NCBI RefSeq assembly: GCF_018613605.1
Contig: NZ_JAGGPU010000008.1
Location: forward strand, 1-64,000
DNA: 64,000 bases
Direction of reading: 5' to 3'
Origin: Pedobacter sp. ISL-64
Lineage (GTDB): Bacteria > Bacteroidota > Bacteroidia > Sphingobacteriales > Sphingobacteriaceae
A program made the position numbers and the translations under genes. The notes beneath the pieces were generated by a model. That model saw nothing but the letters and a program-made list of their open reading frames with translations, did no database searches and was not told the origin of the DNA. Shown piece by piece: positions 44,073-53,304 of this stretch (the first letter of the stretch is position 1; every line of letters begins with the position of its first letter).

Positions 44073-44083
44073 ATGCGGTTTAA
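43871..44083 (+). CDS. Doubtful small hydrophobic ORF overlapping the HhH gene start
   Basis: 70 codons starting MKIWYVLLLVFFLYFLFSQN, which looks like a membrane or signal segment. It ends 11 bp inside the next gene, so that gene's GGAGG site lies within it. It could be a leader peptide that couples translation, or chance. I recognise no family. Confidence 0.3.
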   Translation: MKIWYVLLLVFFLYFLFSQNHLGGCLSAIVNHFFLRENSFGITLIPNREMVTAWAVNLYDKFLIGGGYAV

Positions 44084-46103
44084 GAGCTTAATTGTTGCAT
44101 TTGTAATGATTGGATTCATGGCGAATGCTCAAATCAATACTGAGGAAACAGATACACGTGATATTTTGGAGAGTATGGCCGAAAACCTCCCCGATGATTA
44201 CGATATGACTGAACTGATTGATGTATTGGAAAAATATCGTAAACATCCAATTAATCTAAATCGTACTTCAGTTGAAGAATTAAAAACTTTGGTTTTCCTT
44301 TCCCCTCTACAGATTGGTAATTTCTTTACACATCTAAAGGAAAATGGTCAGCTTACAGATGTACTGGAATTACAAAGTATTGACGGTTTTGATATTAAAA
44401 CCGTGCATAATCTCCTCCCATTTGTAACGTTGACCAATATCGCTGAATACCAGCAGCTCAATTTTAAAAACATTGTACGTACTGGTGAAAATGATTTGAT
44501 GATGCGCTTTGCCCAGGCCCTACAAAAACAAAAAGGTTATACAGATTTACCCGGGAACCGGTATTTAGCTTCGCCGGAAAGATTTCAGATGCGCTACAGA
44601 TATCATTATAGCTCAATTCTATCAGCAGCCATTACTTTAGACAAAGATGCTGGTGAAAAATTTATAGGCAAGCCTTTCGATTTTTATTCGGGCAATATCG
44701 CGTTATTCAAATTGGGTAGGCTAAAAAAACTGGTAGTTGGCGATTATACATTGCAATTTGGGCAGGGCTTAACACTATGGTCGGGTTTTTCTTTTGGCAA
44801 AGGTCCTGATGTAACCAGCGTAGCTAAAAAAGATTTAGGTTTAAGGCCTTATAACTCCACGAATGAATATTCTTTTTTTAGAGGAAGCGCTGCAACGATT
44901 AACTTATTTAAAAATGTAGACATTACCCCTTTTGTTTCGTTCCGCAATCTTGATGCTAGCCAAAAATTAGATTCAGAAGGAAATTTAGTTCAGGCCACCA
45001 TTAATCAAACTGGTTTACATAGAACCCCTACTGAGATTAAGAATAAAGGCGTTTTAGCGCAAAGCGTATTTGGTACCACAGTTCAATATGCCAAAAACGA
45101 ATTTGCTGTTGGCGCAATTGCTTACCATACTCGTTATAAGAGCCGTTTTATTACACAAACAGCAGCTTACGATCGATATAGTTTCACAGGTAAAGCGCTA
45201 ACCAATTTGGGGTTGTTTTACAATTATACATATAAAAATATGTACCTCTATGGCGAGGCAGCCAAGGGTTTAGGTGGTGGCATTGCCTATATTAACGGTG
45301 TCCTCATTAGTTTGTCACCAACAGTTTCTGCTGCTTTAACTTATCGCGATTATGATAAAGATTATCATAGTTTCTTTAATCAGGCAGTATCCGAATCGAG
45401 CGAAGCCGTAAATGAAAAAGGATTGTATGCTGGCCTAAATATTAATCCCAATAAACAATGGGCTTTTTCTTTCTATGGTGATTATTTTCGGTTCCCGTGG
45501 TTAAAGTACCGTGTTGATGAGCCATCAAAAGGTTACGAGATTTTAACCCAGGCCGTTTATACACCAAGCAAAACCTTTAAAATTTTAGTCCGATTTAAAA
45601 CAGAACATAAACAACAAAATACGGATTTAGATGTGCCTGTTAACTTTTTAGACAATGTAAAAAGAGAAGGTTATCGGGCAGAGGCAAGCTGGCAATTGAA
45701 TAATAATTGGCACTTCCAAAACAGGCTAGAGATTTCACAATATAAAAAAGGTAGTGCCAATAGAGAATTTGGTTATCTCGTTTATCAGGATGTAGACTAT
45801 TCTCCAATGTTCGCTAAGCTAACAGGAAATGTAAGATTTGCCTATTTCAATACCCCAAGTTATAACAGCAGAATTTATGCCTATGAAGATGATGTTTTGT
45901 ACAGTTTTGCTTTTGGAATGTATAATGGAAGAGGTTTTAGGACTTATTTTAACCTGAAATACAGTATAATTAAGAAGCTAAATGTTTGGGTTCGATATGG
46001 GTTGTTTGTTTATAAGGACGTAGAAACAGTAGGTACTTACCTGGATGAAATTAAGGGCAATAAAAAATCAGAAGTTAAAGTTCAGGTACGCTATCAATTT
46101 TAA
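44073..46103 (+). CDS. Outer-membrane protein with N-terminal helix-hairpin-helix (ComEA-like) domain
   Basis: The protein is 676 residues from the ATG at 44073, which has a GGAGG ribosome site six bases upstream. A signal peptide ends FMANAQ. Residues about 57-115 hold two ComEA-type helix-hairpin-helix units (PINLNRTSVEELKTLVFLSP and LQSIDGFDIKTVHNLLPFV). The remaining 550 residues look like a beta-barrel with alternating strands and end in R-Y-Q-F. HhH motifs bind DNA without sequence preference. It lies 3 bp before comEC, so a role in DNA uptake across the outer membrane is a reasonable inference. Confidence 0.82.
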   Translation: MRFKSLIVAFVMIGFMANAQINTEETDTRDILESMAENLPDDYDMTELIDVLEKYRKHPINLNRTSVEELKTLVFLSPLQIGNFFTHLKENGQLTDVLELQSIDGFDIKTVHNLLPFVTLTNIAEYQQLNFKNIVRTGENDLMMRFAQALQKQKGYTDLPGNRYLASPERFQMRYRYHYSSILSAAITLDKDAGEKFIGKPFDFYSGNIALFKLGRLKKLVVGDYTLQFGQGLTLWSGFSFGKGPDVTSVAKKDLGLRPYNSTNEYSFFRGSAATINLFKNVDITPFVSFRNLDASQKLDSEGNLVQATINQTGLHRTPTEIKNKGVLAQSVFGTTVQYAKNEFAVGAIAYHTRYKSRFITQTAAYDRYSFTGKALTNLGLFYNYTYKNMYLYGEAAKGLGGGIAYINGVLISLSPTVSAALTYRDYDKDYHSFFNQAVSESSEAVNEKGLYAGLNINPNKQWAFSFYGDYFRFPWLKYRVDEPSKGYEILTQAVYTPSKTFKILVRFKTEHKQQNTDLDVPVNFLDNVKREGYRAEASWQLNNNWHFQNRLEISQYKKGSANREFGYLVYQDVDYSPMFAKLTGNVRFAYFNTPSYNSRIYAYEDDVLYSFAFGMYNGRGFRTYFNLKYSIIKKLNVWVRYGLFVYKDVETVGTYLDEIKGNKKSEVKVQVRYQF

Positions 46104-46106
46104 ACA

Positions 46107-48194
46107 ATGTTTAAGTCCGAATATGTTTTTGTCAGGATCCTGTTTCCTTTTCTTTTAGGTATCTGCATTTTTTATTTTTTTCCAAAAAGCATAGGTATTC
46201 AATGGTGGGCCTCAGTCTTACTTGTTGTTTTACTGTGCATTTTATTGTTGAATATTACTTATAAAAAATTAAATGTTTACCGTTACAAGGGAGCTGTTGG
46301 TATTTTAATTTTTACACTTTTCCTCAGCCTTGGCGGTTTACTTTGCTTGCTCCATAACGAAAGTTTAAACCAAAATTACTTTGCAAAAACGCCGTGCAGC
46401 TATTTAAAAGTTTGGGTGAACAATGAACCTCAGCAAAGTAGCAACATCTTACGTTTTAAAGCAAAGGTAGTATCGGGATATCAAAAAGACAAACAGATCA
46501 GGTTGTCGGGGCAGATGCTTCTTACCATAAAATTAGATGGTCTAAAACCTATTAAATTAAAGTATGGCGACGAAATCATGATCCCAGCTACATATACCGA
46601 AATAGAGCCTCCATATAATCCTGCAGAATTTGATTTTAAAGCCTGGCTGGGCAGTCAGAATATTTATCATCAGGCTTTTATAGATCAGAATTATATCGTT
46701 AGCAACAAAAATAATAATGGTAATCCCATTATAAAGATGGCTTTAAACTTAAGAGAAAAGCAGGTTGCAAAATACCGAAGCCTGATTAAAAGTGATGAAG
46801 CTTTTGCAGTGGCCTCTACCCTTATTTTAGGTTACCGTGCTGATTTAAGCAAAGAAACTTTATCGGCCTATTCCAAAACAGGAACCATTCATGCTTTATC
46901 TGTATCAGGAGCACACGTAGCCATTATTTATGTCGTTTTGGATTTTTTGTTCCTCTTTTTGAACAAAAATCGGGCGCTAAGGATTGTGAAACTGTTGTTA
47001 ATCTGCACTTTGATTTGGGGATATGCTTTGTTAACAGGGTTATCACCTTCTGTGGTTCGCTCGGCTGTAATGATCAGTATTTTAATTACGGCTAAAGTTT
47101 TATCGAAGCAAACCAATAGTTATAATGTTTTGGCCTTTTCGGCATTTTGTCAGCTGGTTTACAATCCGTTTTTAATTTTAGATGTTGGGTTTCAGCTTTC
47201 CTATCTGGCCGTATTCGGACTAATTTATCTTCAGCCTAAAATTTATAGCCTTCTTTATACTGAACATATTTGGCTAGATAAGTTATGGAATTTCACAGCT
47301 ATGTCTTTAGCCGCACAAGTAGTCACGTTTCCATTAAGCATTTACTATTTTCATCAATTCCCACTTTACTTTCTTTTTGCGAATCTTTTTATCACCATCC
47401 CATTGGTGTTAATGATGTATTTAGGAATTGCAATATTAATTCCGGCATTCAGGTTTTTAGCGGCGGTTTTCGAATGGGTAATAAATTTTACAAATGCCGT
47501 ATTAAAATGGATTGCCAATTTACCATATGCCAGCTTTTCATCAATATGGATTAATTTGCCTGAATTTGCATTGTTGAGCCTATCGCTCGGGTTATTTATT
47601 TGTGCCTTGGCGAAATTAAACAAACGACTTTTGTTCTCTTCTTTAATGCTGTTTGTTTGTTATCAACTTTTGATTGTACACGATGATCTAAATGCTTTTC
47701 ATCAAAGGAAAATTATTTTCTTTTCCCTAAGAAAAAACTATGCAGCTGCTTTTATTAATGGAAAAGAAGCTGTTTTGGTTTCAGATTTAAGTGTTGAAGA
47801 TAAAAATTATGATTTTTCTATTGTTCCGGCATTAACGCAATTACAGGTAAACAAAATACGTTTTATTAGTTTTAACAAAGATACCGTTTTGGGGCAGTTC
47901 GTTTTAAAGAACAAGCAAATTGCCTTTTTTAATTATAAGGTGCTGTTGATTGATGAAAACCTGAATGATAAAAATATAAACGGAAATGCTACTTTTTCAA
48001 GTATCTGGCTAAGTGGAAATACTAAATTTAATTTAGCCAAAATGAACCTTGATATAAAATATAAAACAGCAATAATCGATGCTACTAATAAAGATTATAA
48101 AATTCAGATCTTAAAGAAGTGTATGGAGAATAATGATATAGATGTACATGTTTTAAAGAAAAATAAAGCATATTTGGTGCAACTAACCCAATAA
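46107..48194 (+). CDS. comEC: ComEC/Rec2-family DNA uptake channel
   Basis: A 695-residue inner-membrane protein. The N-terminal helices and an OB-like segment (DUF4131, about 30-190) precede the competence domain (about 225-490), whose signature is TGTIHALSVSGAHVAIIY, followed by the LSPSVVRSAVM and DVGFQLSYLAVFGL blocks. The C-terminal 170 residues sit where a metallo-beta-lactamase nuclease domain is found in many ComEC proteins, but HxHxDH is absent. It starts 3 bp after the HhH protein gene and ends 1 bp before the hydratase gene. Confidence 0.93.
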   Translation: MFKSEYVFVRILFPFLLGICIFYFFPKSIGIQWWASVLLVVLLCILLLNITYKKLNVYRYKGAVGILIFTLFLSLGGLLCLLHNESLNQNYFAKTPCSYLKVWVNNEPQQSSNILRFKAKVVSGYQKDKQIRLSGQMLLTIKLDGLKPIKLKYGDEIMIPATYTEIEPPYNPAEFDFKAWLGSQNIYHQAFIDQNYIVSNKNNNGNPIIKMALNLREKQVAKYRSLIKSDEAFAVASTLILGYRADLSKETLSAYSKTGTIHALSVSGAHVAIIYVVLDFLFLFLNKNRALRIVKLLLICTLIWGYALLTGLSPSVVRSAVMISILITAKVLSKQTNSYNVLAFSAFCQLVYNPFLILDVGFQLSYLAVFGLIYLQPKIYSLLYTEHIWLDKLWNFTAMSLAAQVVTFPLSIYYFHQFPLYFLFANLFITIPLVLMMYLGIAILIPAFRFLAAVFEWVINFTNAVLKWIANLPYASFSSIWINLPEFALLSLSLGLFICALAKLNKRLLFSSLMLFVCYQLLIVHDDLNAFHQRKIIFFSLRKNYAAAFINGKEAVLVSDLSVEDKNYDFSIVPALTQLQVNKIRFISFNKDTVLGQFVLKNKQIAFFNYKVLLIDENLNDKNINGNATFSSIWLSGNTKFNLAKMNLDIKYKTAIIDATNKDYKIQILKKCMENNDIDVHVLKKNKAYLVQLTQ

Positions 48195-48195
48195 C

Positions 48196-48972
48196 ATGGA
48201 AAATCTGGTTTTATATCAGGTTGCTGAAAGAATAGCAACGATAACAATCAATAGACCCGAAAAAAGAAATGCGCTAAACCCCAAACTTATCGCTGAATTA
48301 ACTTCTGCATTTATAAAAGCATCTGAAGATGACCTGGTAAAAGTGGTAATATTGAATGCAAATGGCGATACTTTTAGTGCTGGTGCCGATTTAGCATATC
48401 TTCAGCAATTGCAGCACAATACATTTGAAGAAAATGTGGCTGATTCTAATCATTTAAAAAAACTCTTTACAACCATTTATTATTTACCAAAAGTCGTTAT
48501 TGCACAGGTAGAAGGTCATGCCATTGCCGGCGGCTGTGGTTTGGCCACGATATGTGATATTGTTTTTGCTACCCCTGAAAGTAATTTTGGGTATACTGAG
48601 GTGAAAATTGGTTTTGTACCTGCTATTGTTTCTTGTTTTTTAAAACAAAAAGTGAGCGAATCCATAGTCAAGGAAATTTTACTAACTGGAAAAATCTTTT
48701 CTGCTGAGCAGGCATTGAAATATAATTTGATAAATTTTGTAACAAATTCATCCGATATTCATCAAATAGTAAGAGAATTTGCATTAAGTTTGTGCAGCGG
48801 GAGCTCTGGTAATTCGTTAATGATTACTAAACAATTGATTACGCAAACAACCAACCCCCTATTGGAAAAATGCTTGGAAACTGCGGTACAGATAAATGCC
48901 CGTGTAAGAGAGAGTGAAGATTTTAAAAAAGGAATCTCTTCATTTTTAAACAAAGAAAAAATTAATTGGTAA
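48196..48972 (+). CDS. Enoyl-CoA hydratase/isomerase family protein
   Basis: A 258-residue crotonase-fold enzyme. The two oxyanion-hole segments are GDTFSAGADLAYL and EGHAIAGGCGLA, and the active-site glutamate is in GYTEVKIGFVPA. It resembles the short hydratases of branched-chain acid and methylglutaconyl-CoA breakdown, but the substrate is not certain. It follows comEC after a single base, so it shares that transcript without an obvious functional link. Confidence 0.9.
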   Translation: MENLVLYQVAERIATITINRPEKRNALNPKLIAELTSAFIKASEDDLVKVVILNANGDTFSAGADLAYLQQLQHNTFEENVADSNHLKKLFTTIYYLPKVVIAQVEGHAIAGGCGLATICDIVFATPESNFGYTEVKIGFVPAIVSCFLKQKVSESIVKEILLTGKIFSAEQALKYNLINFVTNSSDIHQIVREFALSLCSGSSGNSLMITKQLITQTTNPLLEKCLETAVQINARVRESEDFKKGISSFLNKEKINW

Positions 48973-48994
48973 AAAACTAAACTGAAATAAAAAC

Positions 48995-49642
48995 ATGTTC
49001 AAATCAATCAAAACTAGTGTTATAGCTTTAATCTTAGTAAGTACTGCTATAATTGCTCATGCGCAAAAGAAAATTGCTGAAGGTACTTTGGTATTTGCAG
49101 TAACTGCTAATGGTACAACAACCGATGTTAAAACTAAATTTAATGGGAACTTAACCAAAATAGAAATTGAAAATGGCCCTGCAATGGTTAACATCATTTC
49201 AAATACAGCAGATAAAACCGGATTATTATTAATTGATGTTCCTGTAGCTCAAAAACAGTTTGCGGTAAAGGTGAGCAAAGCAGAAACAGAAGCACAAGAA
49301 GCATTATTGCCAAAATATTCTGATTATAAAGCAACTGGTGAAAAACAGACAATTGCTGGATTTAGTGCTGAAAAATATACCTACAAAGATGATAAAGGTG
49401 GAGCTCATGAATTATGGGCAACAAAAGATGTTGATATTGCTTCAATTACCAATGGTGGTTTCTTTAAAGGTTTAGGTGCACTTCCTGTAAAATATTCGGC
49501 TGTAATTAATGGCGTAAATTCAGATCTGGTTCTAAAATCTCTTTCTGAAGCTAAAGTAGGTGCGATTAGCACTGAAATTCCTACTGGTTACGATATAGTA
49601 ACTATGGAAGAATTGAAAGCCATGCAAGGTGGTGGTGAATAA
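48995..49642 (+). CDS. Secreted hypothetical protein
   Basis: A 215-residue protein with a signal peptide ending IIAHAQ. The mature part looks like a beta-rich, lipocalin- or LolA-like fold (AEGTLVFAVTANGTTTDVKT, then YKATGEKQTIAGFSAEKYTY). The phrase about conversion of a starting material and GGAHELWATKDVDI match DUF4412-type proteins, but the match is from memory and weak. It lies 22 bp after the hydratase gene. Function is unknown. Confidence 0.7.
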   Translation: MFKSIKTSVIALILVSTAIIAHAQKKIAEGTLVFAVTANGTTTDVKTKFNGNLTKIEIENGPAMVNIISNTADKTGLLLIDVPVAQKQFAVKVSKAETEAQEALLPKYSDYKATGEKQTIAGFSAEKYTYKDDKGGAHELWATKDVDIASITNGGFFKGLGALPVKYSAVINGVNSDLVLKSLSEAKVGAISTEIPTGYDIVTMEELKAMQGGGE

Positions 49643-49740
49643 TTAATCAATTCCAGATAATTTACAGCTTTTTAACTGCAGGCTTTTTATTTAAATTAGC
49701 CCGAAAGTTGAAAAGCTTTTTTTATGTCCAAAAACTATAT

Positions 49741-51912
49741 ATGATTAAAAAATTATTATTAAGATTATCAATTGCTTGTATAGCATTATGCGCGCTAATT
49801 GATGCAAAAGCTCAAAATATCAATTGGGCAAAAGACGGTAATTCCTATTATGAGGTTACCAGAAATGGAGAAATTATTTCTATCACATTACCTAAAAACG
49901 ACCGAAAAACCATTATATCAAGAGCATTATTAACGCCAGCCGGAAAAAATGATGCTATTACAGTAAGAAGTTTCCAGTTATCGGATGATGGTTCGAAAGC
50001 ACTAATCTACACCAATAGTAAAAAAGTTTGGCGTTACGATACACGTGGAGATTATTGGTTGGCCGATTTAACTTCCAATAAAATCACTCAAATTGGAAAA
50101 GATAGACCAGCTTCATCACTAATGTTTGCTAAATTATCGCCCGATGGCAGCAAGGTTGCTTATGTAAGTAAACATAACCTGTATGTAGAAAATATTGATG
50201 GAACTGGTGCAAAAGCTTTAACCACTGATGGTACAGACCGAATGATTAACGGTACTTTCGATTGGGTTTATGAAGAAGAATTTGATTGTCGCGATGGTTT
50301 TAGATGGAGTCCGGATGGCAAATCGATTGCTTATTGGCAGCTTGATGCAACGAAGATCAAAAATTTCTTAATGATCAATAATACAGATTCCATTTATCCA
50401 TATACCATTCCTGTAGAATATCCAAAGGTGGGCGAAAATCCGTCGGCTTGTAAAGTTGGTGTGGTGGATATTGCAACGGCCAAAACGAACTGGTTAAATG
50501 TTCCCGGAGATAATATTCAGCACTATATTCCACGTATGCAGTGGGTACCTAACAGTAATGACATTATTTTACAACAGCTTAACCGCGAGCAAAACGAAAG
50601 TATAGTATTCATTTGTAATGCAGGTACAGGATCGGCAAAAGCAGTTTATACCGAAAAAGCTAAAGCCTGGATTGATGCACAGGATGAGTGGAAATGGTTA
50701 AATGATAATAAAGAGTTTACCATTGTATCTGAAAAGGATGGTTGGAACCACCTATATAGAATCAGTTTGGATGGAAAAAAAGAAACATTGGTTACGAAAG
50801 GCAATTATGATGTGATTGATGTAAAATTGATCGATGTAAAAAATAACATGGTCTATTTTCTGGCGTCACCAATAAATGCCACTCAGAAATATCTATTTAA
50901 AACCAAATTAGATGGAAAAGGTAAATTAGAACAGGTTACACCTTCGGTTTTACTGGGAACACATAATTACGATATTTCTCCAAATGCTGCTTTTGCCCGC
51001 CATTCATATAACAGTTCGCTTGTTGAGCCAATCACAGAGTGGATGAACTTTACTACAGGGAATCCATTTACAATGGACGGGAGCATTACTACACAATTAG
51101 CCAAACAAGCTGCAACTAAAAACAAAGTTGAGTTTTTTAAAGTAACTACTGAAGATGGTATTGAAATGGACGGTTGGATGAAAAAACCTGATAATTTTAA
51201 TCCAGATAAGAAATACCCGGTAGTATTTTATGTTTATGGTGAGCCTGCTTCGGCTACAGCATTAGATACTTATGGTGCAGGGAGAAACCGTTTATATGCC
51301 GGTGATATGGCCAAAGATGGTTATATCTATATTTCAATGGATAATAGAGGTGCCCCTCTTCCAAAAGGCAGTACATGGCGCAAAAGTATTTATAAAAACA
51401 TTGGTGTAATCAATATCCGCGATCAGGCGATGGCCGCTAAAAAACTATTGGCTACTAATGCTTTTATGGATAAAGACCGTGTTGCCGTTTGGGGCTGGAG
51501 TGGTGGCGGTTCATCTACTTTAAACCTGATGTTCCAATACCCAGAAATTTATAAAACAGGTATTGCAATTGCAGCGGTTGGTAATCAATTAACCTACGAT
51601 AATGTTTATCAGGAGCGTTATATGGGCACTCCTTTCCCAAGTAAAGAGGCGTATGTTAAGGGTTCTCCGATTACTTATGCTAAAAACTTAAAAGGCAATT
51701 TATTGTATATCCACGGTACTGGCGACGATAATGTACATTATCAGAATGCCGAAATGCTGATTAATGAGTTAATCAAAAACGGAAAGGTTTTTCAATTGAT
51801 GAGTTATCCAAACCGCACCCACAGTATCTCTGAGGGCGAAGGAACCGGCAAACATTTATCCTTAACTTACACTAAGTTTTTAAAAGAAAACTGCCCTCCG
51901 GGAGCAAGATAG
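49741..51912 (+). CDS. S9-family prolyl dipeptidyl peptidase (DPP-IV type)
   Basis: The protein is 723 residues from the ATG at 49741, which begins a signal peptide ending DAKAQ. An N-terminal beta-propeller (about 40-480) carries WVYEEEF, whose glutamates bind the substrate N-terminus in DPP-IV. The C-terminal alpha/beta hydrolase has Ser587 in GWSGGG, the acid in HGTGDDNVHYQN and the histidine in NRTHSI. It removes Xaa-Pro dipeptides in the periplasm by family precedent. It ends at a terminator shared with the convergent DUF3307 gene. Confidence 0.93.
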   Translation: MIKKLLLRLSIACIALCALIDAKAQNINWAKDGNSYYEVTRNGEIISITLPKNDRKTIISRALLTPAGKNDAITVRSFQLSDDGSKALIYTNSKKVWRYDTRGDYWLADLTSNKITQIGKDRPASSLMFAKLSPDGSKVAYVSKHNLYVENIDGTGAKALTTDGTDRMINGTFDWVYEEEFDCRDGFRWSPDGKSIAYWQLDATKIKNFLMINNTDSIYPYTIPVEYPKVGENPSACKVGVVDIATAKTNWLNVPGDNIQHYIPRMQWVPNSNDIILQQLNREQNESIVFICNAGTGSAKAVYTEKAKAWIDAQDEWKWLNDNKEFTIVSEKDGWNHLYRISLDGKKETLVTKGNYDVIDVKLIDVKNNMVYFLASPINATQKYLFKTKLDGKGKLEQVTPSVLLGTHNYDISPNAAFARHSYNSSLVEPITEWMNFTTGNPFTMDGSITTQLAKQAATKNKVEFFKVTTEDGIEMDGWMKKPDNFNPDKKYPVVFYVYGEPASATALDTYGAGRNRLYAGDMAKDGYIYISMDNRGAPLPKGSTWRKSIYKNIGVINIRDQAMAAKKLLATNAFMDKDRVAVWGWSGGGSSTLNLMFQYPEIYKTGIAIAAVGNQLTYDNVYQERYMGTPFPSKEAYVKGSPITYAKNLKGNLLYIHGTGDDNVHYQNAEMLINELIKNGKVFQLMSYPNRTHSISEGEGTGKHLSLTYTKFLKENCPPGAR

Positions 51913-51920
51913 AAAAATTT

Positions 51921-51947
51921 AAAAGCAGCTTTCGGGCTGCTTTTTTT
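51921..51947. terminator. Bidirectional terminator between the peptidase and DUF3307 genes
   Basis: AAAAGCAGC and GCTGCTTTT pair around a six-base loop, flanked by A and T runs. It ends the peptidase transcript, and overlaps the 3' end of the convergent DUF3307 gene. Confidence 0.85.
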
Positions 51948-52656
51948 ATGCAATAAACATTTGAATAAGCATAGCCGTTACAATGGCTATACCAAAGCTT
52001 AACAAAGTTCCGATCAATACATATTCAGTTAATTTAAGGTCGTGTGCCTCTTTTAAATCGCCAAACCGAAATATAGATTTGGCTGCGAGTAAAAAGCCAA
52101 CAGCTTCGAAATGATTGGTTAAGATAAACAAGAAGATCAGCACTCTTTCCAGTATCCCGATATACTTACCTGCATTTTGTAGCGACTGCGGGCTGTCTGG
52201 TTGGTTATCTGGAAGCCATTTAGCAATAATTACCCGCATTACAATTGATGTAGGCATCGTTAGAAATAAAGCCCCTGCAATTAAAACCCAGGTTTTGGTT
52301 TCATTAAAAAAACTGATGTTTAAACTTCCCTTATAAAAAAAGTGCCACACCACTACTATCGAAATGAAATGTAAAACCTGATCAACAAAAAACAGTATCC
52401 GTGCATTTTTTTTGTTCTGAAAAATTGATTTTAAAGCGTCAATTACAAAATGAAGCACTCCTATTGATAATGCGACCCTCCATACGCCAAAGTTTAAGAA
52501 AATAAGGAATATCAAAGCTATGTGAATGGCCACATGCAAATAGAGCTTTATTGATCTTAATTTTTTCCTTTCTTTATCTTTTACCCAAGCATTTGGCTGT
52601 AAAAAGAAATCTCCAATTAAATGGACAAGGATAAGCTTGATTAAATAGATATCCAT
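51946..52656 (-). CDS. DUF3307 integral membrane protein, partner of SatD
   Basis: A 236-residue inner-membrane protein with about six hydrophobic helices. It begins LILVHLIGDFFLQPNAWV, the hallmark of DUF3307. A second conserved His/Asp block, GVLHFVIDALKSIF, follows near residue 70. Paired His and Asp residues inside helices hint at a metal site or a hydrolase in the membrane. Its ATG overlaps the satD stop by one base, so it is translationally coupled to satD. The function is unknown. Confidence 0.85.
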   Translation of the reverse strand: MDIYLIKLILVHLIGDFFLQPNAWVKDKERKKLRSIKLYLHVAIHIALIFLIFLNFGVWRVALSIGVLHFVIDALKSIFQNKKNARILFFVDQVLHFISIVVVWHFFYKGSLNISFFNETKTWVLIAGALFLTMPTSIVMRVIIAKWLPDNQPDSPQSLQNAGKYIGILERVLIFLFILTNHFEAVGFLLAAKSIFRFGDLKEAHDLKLTEYVLIGTLLSFGIAIVTAMLIQMFIA

Positions 52657-53267
52657 TATTTTAAAATCATTTGGTTCAATTTTTTACGGTAAAGCCTGTC
52701 CATTTCCATGATTTCTGTATAATGTGCACGCTTTAAAGCTTCGCTTACAGATGATTGCGTTCGGCCCGAAATAGCCGCCAGTTCGCTTTGTAACAGGTTA
52801 CTGTTCTCTAAGGCAAGTTTTACCATTTCGGCAGCTACAACTCCCCAGCTATCCATTGATATTAGCGAAAGCTTTATTAAGATATTAATTTCCTCATCAA
52901 AATCAGCAGAATCAGTTTTAATGGCTAAATTAACCTTAGCCTGTTTTAAGCTGTCAAATGCCGCTCCTGAATTTACAAAAGCATCTCCGCTGGATTCTGA
53001 AAGTTTTTTCCGTTTGTTTTTGATATCTCCAATTCCAATGCCCATTCTTACATCTGCAGGTTTATTTACCCTGATAGATGCTTTTAAATAAGCAGCAGCC
53101 ATGATGGCATTTTCTGGCTCAACTTCTACCTGGAAACTATCCCCCCGGTAAATCTCCCACTTACTATTCTGATCGGAAACTATTTTTAAAGCGGTTTTTA
53201 AGCTTAATAACCAGCTATCTTTAATCTTTCTTGAGCCTACAATATCACCTGTTATAATGCAAATCAT
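52656..53267 (-). CDS. satD: SatD-family protein: nucleotide-cyclase-like domain plus C-terminal helix-turn-helix
   Basis: A 203-residue cytoplasmic protein. Residues 1-110 carry motifs that match class III nucleotide cyclases in order: ITGDIVGSR (Asp8), YRGDSFQ (Asp43), RMGIGIGDI (74-82) and SGDAFVNSGAAFD with Asn99. The two metal aspartates and the VN pair are kept, but the usual arginine a few residues after VN is not seen. Residues about 158-182 (LQSELAAISGRTQSSVSEAL) form a helix-turn-helix. The cyclase resemblance is my own reading. It probably senses a nucleotide and binds the palindromes upstream. Confidence 0.82.
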   Translation of the reverse strand: MICIITGDIVGSRKIKDSWLLSLKTALKIVSDQNSKWEIYRGDSFQVEVEPENAIMAAAYLKASIRVNKPADVRMGIGIGDIKNKRKKLSESSGDAFVNSGAAFDSLKQAKVNLAIKTDSADFDEEINILIKLSLISMDSWGVVAAEMVKLALENSNLLQSELAAISGRTQSSVSEALKRAHYTEIMEMDRLYRKKLNQMILK

Positions 53268-53304
53268 ATTACAATATCGAACTTATTATTCATATTTCAA
53301 AACC

